NCBI RefSeq assembly: GCF_021147775.1
Contig: NZ_JAGTPK010000016.1
Location: 62,001-126,000 of the forward strand
Origin: Pseudomonas californiensis
GTDB taxonomy: Bacteria > Pseudomonadota > Gammaproteobacteria > Pseudomonadales > Pseudomonadaceae
Direction: 5' to 3'
DNA length: 64,000 nt
The translations under genes were made by a program, and so were the position numbers. Positions 60,967 through 64,000 of this stretch are shown here, piece by piece; position 1 is the first letter of the stretch; the number at the start of each line of letters is the position of its first letter. The notes below the pieces were generated by a model. That model had not been told where the DNA came from, searched no databases, and saw only the letters and a program-made list of their open reading frames with translations.

Positions 60967-62055
60967 GTGCTGCCGCCCAATCACACCTTGCTGAACACCT
61001 ATCGTTATGACGCCCTGGACCGCCTGGCGAGCGTTTCCCTATCGGCCAATAACGTTGTGCGACACTTCTATCAAAAGAGTCGCCTCGCTATCCGGATTGA
61101 GGGTTCGATCAGATACAGGACCCTTCAAACAAACGAACACATGTTGGCTCAGTATCGCCTGGAAAATGGAGCGAGTGAGTGCGCGTTGCTGGCGACAGAT
61201 CGGCAAGGTTCTGTTATTGCGGACCTGCTACAGAAAGTGTCCTACGCGCCCTACGGTGTCCGTCATCCAGCGGCTAATCCAGAGAACCTGCCAGGTTTTA
61301 ATGGCCAGCCAATAGACAAGGTCACCGGTTACTATTTACTGGGGAACGGCTACAGAGCGTTCAATCCTGTACTCATGAGATTCAATAGTCCGGACAGCCT
61401 GGGGCCGTTTGAAAAAGCCGGCCTGAACGCCTATGCCTATTGCAAGGGAGACCCGATAAATTCCTTCGACCCGGATGGACACTTGTCTTTCCGTTCAGCC
61501 GGGCTGGTAATTAAAGCCATAGGAAGACTTAACGTAAAGAAAGTCGTATCTCAAACAGCCAATGTTCCGTCGCTGCTGCAGCGAAGCTTTAAATCATTCA
61601 GCGGTAACACACTAAGAAAACTGCAAAACACGGATTATCGCGCGATTATCACACAAGTAAATGAAAGGGTTGGGGCAGATCATGCGGCAGAATTTCTTTC
61701 CAAAGCAAAAGGAAGCTGGGCTGAGCGGACAGGCCAGGCGTTCTCGGGTCAAGGCCGAGGTTTTTTACCCCGTGAAGCGCTCCCCTTCGAAGCACATCAC
61801 GGGAACTTCGAGTCCACGCTCGGAATAATCAAACACCTGCGACCAAAAAAACAGGAGCGTATCCTGATCAGCCAATTGGCAGACATGCGCACGTACCGGA
61901 ATAGACCAACGGGATCGTATGACAGTGCAATTTACGACCTGGACAAAGATGCGCTTGAACAACTGGTGCAGGGCATGACCATACTCCGTAGAGAAACAGC
62001 AGCCGCTTCGCAACGCTATCATGTAGAGGCAATGAACGCTATCAGAGATATCTAG
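60967..62055 (+). CDS. Orphan Rhs core module 2 with unknown tip
   Basis: The 362-aa protein has the same architecture as modules 1 and 3: TYRYDALDRLA, then NLPGFNGQPIDKVTGYYLLGNGYRAFNPVLMRFNSPDS, and the core end GDPINSFDPDGH at about 162-173. After that comes a different tip of about 190 residues. The tip is basic, mostly helical in appearance, and contains LPFEAHHGNFEST and KKQERILISQLADMRTYRN. I do not recognise it. GTG 60967 with GGAGAG upstream is chosen; a TTG at 60931 is possible. Its 5' leader differs from that of the other two. No immunity gene follows in the 179 nt before the next stop codon. Confidence 0.78.
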   Translation: MLPPNHTLLNTYRYDALDRLASVSLSANNVVRHFYQKSRLAIRIEGSIRYRTLQTNEHMLAQYRLENGASECALLATDRQGSVIADLLQKVSYAPYGVRHPAANPENLPGFNGQPIDKVTGYYLLGNGYRAFNPVLMRFNSPDSLGPFEKAGLNAYAYCKGDPINSFDPDGHLSFRSAGLVIKAIGRLNVKKVVSQTANVPSLLQRSFKSFSGNTLRKLQNTDYRAIITQVNERVGADHAAEFLSKAKGSWAERTGQAFSGQGRGFLPREALPFEAHHGNFESTLGIIKHLRPKKQERILISQLADMRTYRNRPTGSYDSAIYDLDKDALEQLVQGMTILRRETAAASQRYHVEAMNAIRDI

Positions 62056-62234
62056 CGGGTTCGCGATAACGTATTGCTTCTTTGATAGCGATGAGCGGTT
62101 GAGCGCTGTTTCTATGAACATCAAACTCTGGCTGTTTACATAACCGAAACAATACAGCGTGGACCGGACAGCGTGCAGGCCCACTGCACACTGTTCGCAC
62201 TTGAAGTCACTGCCAAATTAAGCAGGCTACGCGT

Positions 62235-62801
62235 TCAGCTACCCCCACCCCACACGCTACTCAGACTTTGCAACGCGGAGCCGCCCGCACCTTGTTGACC
62301 CAGGTATTGCAGGATCACCGGGACAAACTGGCTGACCATGCTGCTGTCCATGCCCAGCGCCTTGAAAGCGTTGTTCACGTCGCCCATGCTCTGCACGTTG
62401 CCCAAGGCACTGTTGAGCATCGAATTGTCGCCAGCCTTGCTCCCGCCCAGCAGCTTGCCAAGGCCATTTGCGCCGCCCAGGCTGTCGAGCGCCGAAGTAC
62501 CGGACAGTTGCTCCAGACCAGGAACCGATTTAGCCAGTTGCGAGTAATCATTACCAGCCAGTTTGTTTTTGGCCAACCCCAGCAATGCGCCTGTCCCACC
62601 AACCGCCTGTTCCGGGGTCACGTTGAGCTGAGAACCCAGCGCGTTGAGCAGGCCAGCGGCTTCGGGCGCAGCGGTCGCTTTCTGATTACCGCCTGTTGCA
62701 TTGGAAACCGCATTCGCTGCGTCATTCAGGTTGAAGGCAAATACCGGGCTTGCTGCCAGGCCCATCAACGTTGCCAGTGCCATCATGCGTGCAGTCTTCA
62801 T
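62235..62801 (-). CDS. DUF2780 (VcgC/VcgE-like) secreted protein
   Basis: This 188-aa protein has a signal peptide (MKTARMMALATLMGLAASPVFA, cleavage near 22) and a DUF2780-type body: repeated LLNALGSQLNVTPEQAVGGTGALLGLAK, VPGLEQL and LGMDSSMVSQFVPVILQYL. Function is unknown; it is presumably periplasmic. GAGG lies 8 nt before the ATG. It sits between Rhs modules 2 and 3. Confidence 0.85.
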   Translation of the reverse strand: MKTARMMALATLMGLAASPVFAFNLNDAANAVSNATGGNQKATAAPEAAGLLNALGSQLNVTPEQAVGGTGALLGLAKNKLAGNDYSQLAKSVPGLEQLSGTSALDSLGGANGLGKLLGGSKAGDNSMLNSALGNVQSMGDVNNAFKALGMDSSMVSQFVPVILQYLGQQGAGGSALQSLSSVWGGGS

Positions 62802-62920
62802 TCGGTCAACCTCATCAAAACCTGAACCGCCCGATAGTGAGCGGTAAAACAGACGGTTTGACTGGGGGAGCGGTAGCTTGTTCCCGGTGGGGGGCAGAGC
62901 ATAGGTGTTATTTCCTACCC

Positions 62921-62940
62921 TGACGTCGGATGACGTCGGA
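62921..62940. repeat. 10-bp tandem repeat
   Basis: TGACGTCGGA occurs twice in direct tandem. It lies in the shared intergenic region between the DUF2780 gene and Rhs module 3. Meaning unknown. Confidence 0.6.
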
Positions 62941-63047
62941 GCAGCAGAGGCGCCCGATGATCCGCCTGACAGTTCTAATAGCTAGGCAGCTCACTCAACC
63001 GGACACAGACTGAGCCATGAATGTCTGGCGTCGAGAAGGTGAATCCC

Positions 63048-64000
63048 ATGACTCCCGTTGCGAGTGAGACACGCTGCCGTTATTACTACGACGCTCTCGA
63101 TCGTCTGGCAGGCAGCGAAGTCGATAGTCAGGCCAGCGTACAGCGCTTCTATCAGAAAAATCGCCTCGCAACGCAGATCCAGGCGCAGACCCGACACAGG
63201 CTGTTGCACGCTGGTGAGTATCGGTTGGCGTTTCAACGAAAGCATGACGAAGGGTCGGAATGTGAGTTACTCGCGACAGACCAACAGGACTCGGTCATTG
63301 CAATACCGCAATCAGTCTTTTGCTATACGCCTTATGGTGGTCGTTACCCAAAGGGCAATCCCATGGACCTGCCAGGCTTCACGGGTCAACAGGCAGACCG
63401 GGTGACCGGGCATTATCCGCTGGGCAACGGGTACAGGGCATTCAATCCAGTGTTGATGAGGTTCAACAGCCCGGACAGTTTGAGTCCGTTTGGCGAGGGT
63501 GGTCTGAATGCGTATGCGTACTGCGTTGGAGATCCGATCAACCGGGTCGATCCCAGCGGCCATGGGTCCTTATTTTTTAGACTCCTGCGACAGATGGGGC
63601 TTAGACAAAAACGTCCTCTGCTTCAGGAATTCCCATCAACAATGAAGGGTTTGAAACTGAGTAATCACGTCAATCTGGGAGACAGCCTCAATGTCTACGA
63701 TAACGTGGCCAAAAAAGGACAGCGGGAACTGTTGGTTCACGCCCACGGCATTCCGCCGGAATCAACAGGACATCCACAATTGAGCATGGGTGACGGAAAG
63801 GTTTCCCCAGAACTTCTTAATCATAAAATCAAGGAAAACAAAGGAAGTCTGGGCGGGTATGACACCATTCACCTTGTCGTCTGTCACTCTGCCAACGGCG
63901 GTGCAAATTCATTTGCGGCACAACTATCCGAACTCACCGGACTGCCGGTGAAAGGCTACAAAGGGAAAGTTATCTACCACAGTGTCTATGATATTGACAA
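63048..64000 (+). CDS. Orphan Rhs core module 3 with HG...C tip (runs off the window)
   Basis: The first 317 residues are seen, with no stop before the window edge. RCRYYYDALDRLA, DLPGFTGQQADRVTGHYPLGNGYRAFNPVLMRFNSPDSLSPF and the core end GDPINRVDPSGH at about 161-172 match module 1 almost residue for residue in position. The tip begins KGLKLSNHVNLGDSLNVYD and has RELLVHAHGI (His233) and IHLVVCHSANGG (Cys279), then LSELTGLPVKGYKGK, the same fold signature as module 1. AAGGTG lies just before the ATG. Confidence 0.82.
   Translation, partial: MTPVASETRCRYYYDALDRLAGSEVDSQASVQRFYQKNRLATQIQAQTRHRLLHAGEYRLAFQRKHDEGSECELLATDQQDSVIAIPQSVFCYTPYGGRYPKGNPMDLPGFTGQQADRVTGHYPLGNGYRAFNPVLMRFNSPDSLSPFGEGGLNAYAYCVGDPINRVDPSGHGSLFFRLLRQMGLRQKRPLLQEFPSTMKGLKLSNHVNLGDSLNVYDNVAKKGQRELLVHAHGIPPESTGHPQLSMGDGKVSPELLNHKIKENKGSLGGYDTIHLVVCHSANGGANSFAAQLSELTGLPVKGYKGKVIYHSVYDID

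Noticed and set aside
61760..61830. Calling the Rhs module 2 tip an AHH nuclease
   Set aside because: Only the three letters AHH match; the downstream residues expected of that nuclease family are not seen.
1..64000. CRISPR arrays, rRNA, tRNA, integrases or insertion sequences
   Set aside because: I looked for regular spacer-repeat arrays, tRNA-like cloverleaf segments and transposase or integrase motifs and saw none. Short RNAs without obvious hairpins could have been missed.

Overview
The window reads as chromosome of a fluorescent Pseudomonas, most likely of the Pseudomonas syringae complex. The evidence is a high-GC coding style and a set of characteristic neighbourhoods: arn-ugd, asnC-davBA next to pqqFABCDE and an S9 peptidase, paired acyl-CoA dehydrogenases around a GGDEF gene, bioBFHCD divergent from comF, glcB, and creBC. 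The species call is inference from gene content and remembered synteny; no rRNA or tRNA gene is present.

Layout. 1-4740: the 3' end of arnA, then arnD-arnT-arnE-arnF-ugd, a tightly overlapping operon for aminoarabinose modification of lipid A, facing a second ArnT-like glycosyltransferase (4787-6265, minus). 6266-9572: a Fic-domain gene behind a strikingly symmetric operator array, a NERD-domain protein and a FUSC-type membrane protein. 9583-12666: an AsnC/Lrp regulator and davB-davA (lysine to 5-aminovalerate). 12746-20383: pqqF, pqqA, a UUCG-tetraloop terminator/attenuator, pqqBCDE and an S9 peptidase. 20426-26962: a Pmp3-type small protein, two acyl-CoA dehydrogenases flanking a diguanylate cyclase (the second with tandem PsrA-like boxes), and a small orphan protein that resembles flagellar rod termini. 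27117-31670: bioBFHCD on the minus strand, with a BirA-type operator that overlaps the first codons of divergent comF. 32587-35339: modE and phoX, the latter preceded by a triple 11-bp PHO-box-like repeat and followed by a structured intergenic repeat with two CsrA/RsmA-like hairpins. 35886-41436: a LacI-controlled ABC importer operon ending in a CpdA-like phosphodiesterase. 41631-47029: srkA, rarD, a DnaA-box cluster, a GcvR-like ACT protein and glcB. 47159-50494: a stand-alone receiver protein divergent from a cNMP/CBS/DUF294 protein with a DnaQ-like exonuclease. 50678-53621: Fur-box-led FecI-like sigma, FecR-like regulator, PepSY protein and a small membrane protein, with no TonB receptor. 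53704-60892: GST, a frameshifted creD, an Rhs module, creC, creB, a retropepsin-like protease and a PlsC-type acyltransferase. 60967-64000: two more orphan Rhs modules flanking a DUF2780 gene.

The most unusual content is (i) three short Rhs 'core plus tip' genes (55.9-57.1, 61.0-62.1 and 63.0->64 kb) placed between housekeeping genes. The first and third share a tip with an invariant His-Gly and a downstream Cys in a strand-like context, the pattern of clan CD (caspase/CHAT-like) cysteine peptidases. (ii) The twin-dyad operator upstream of the Fic gene. (iii) The three-way-junction repeat after phoX carrying CARGGAUG-type loops. (iv) A duplicated pair of DnaA boxes with identical 26-bp geometry downstream of rarD. 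All functional statements rest on sequence reading and family knowledge; no search was run.
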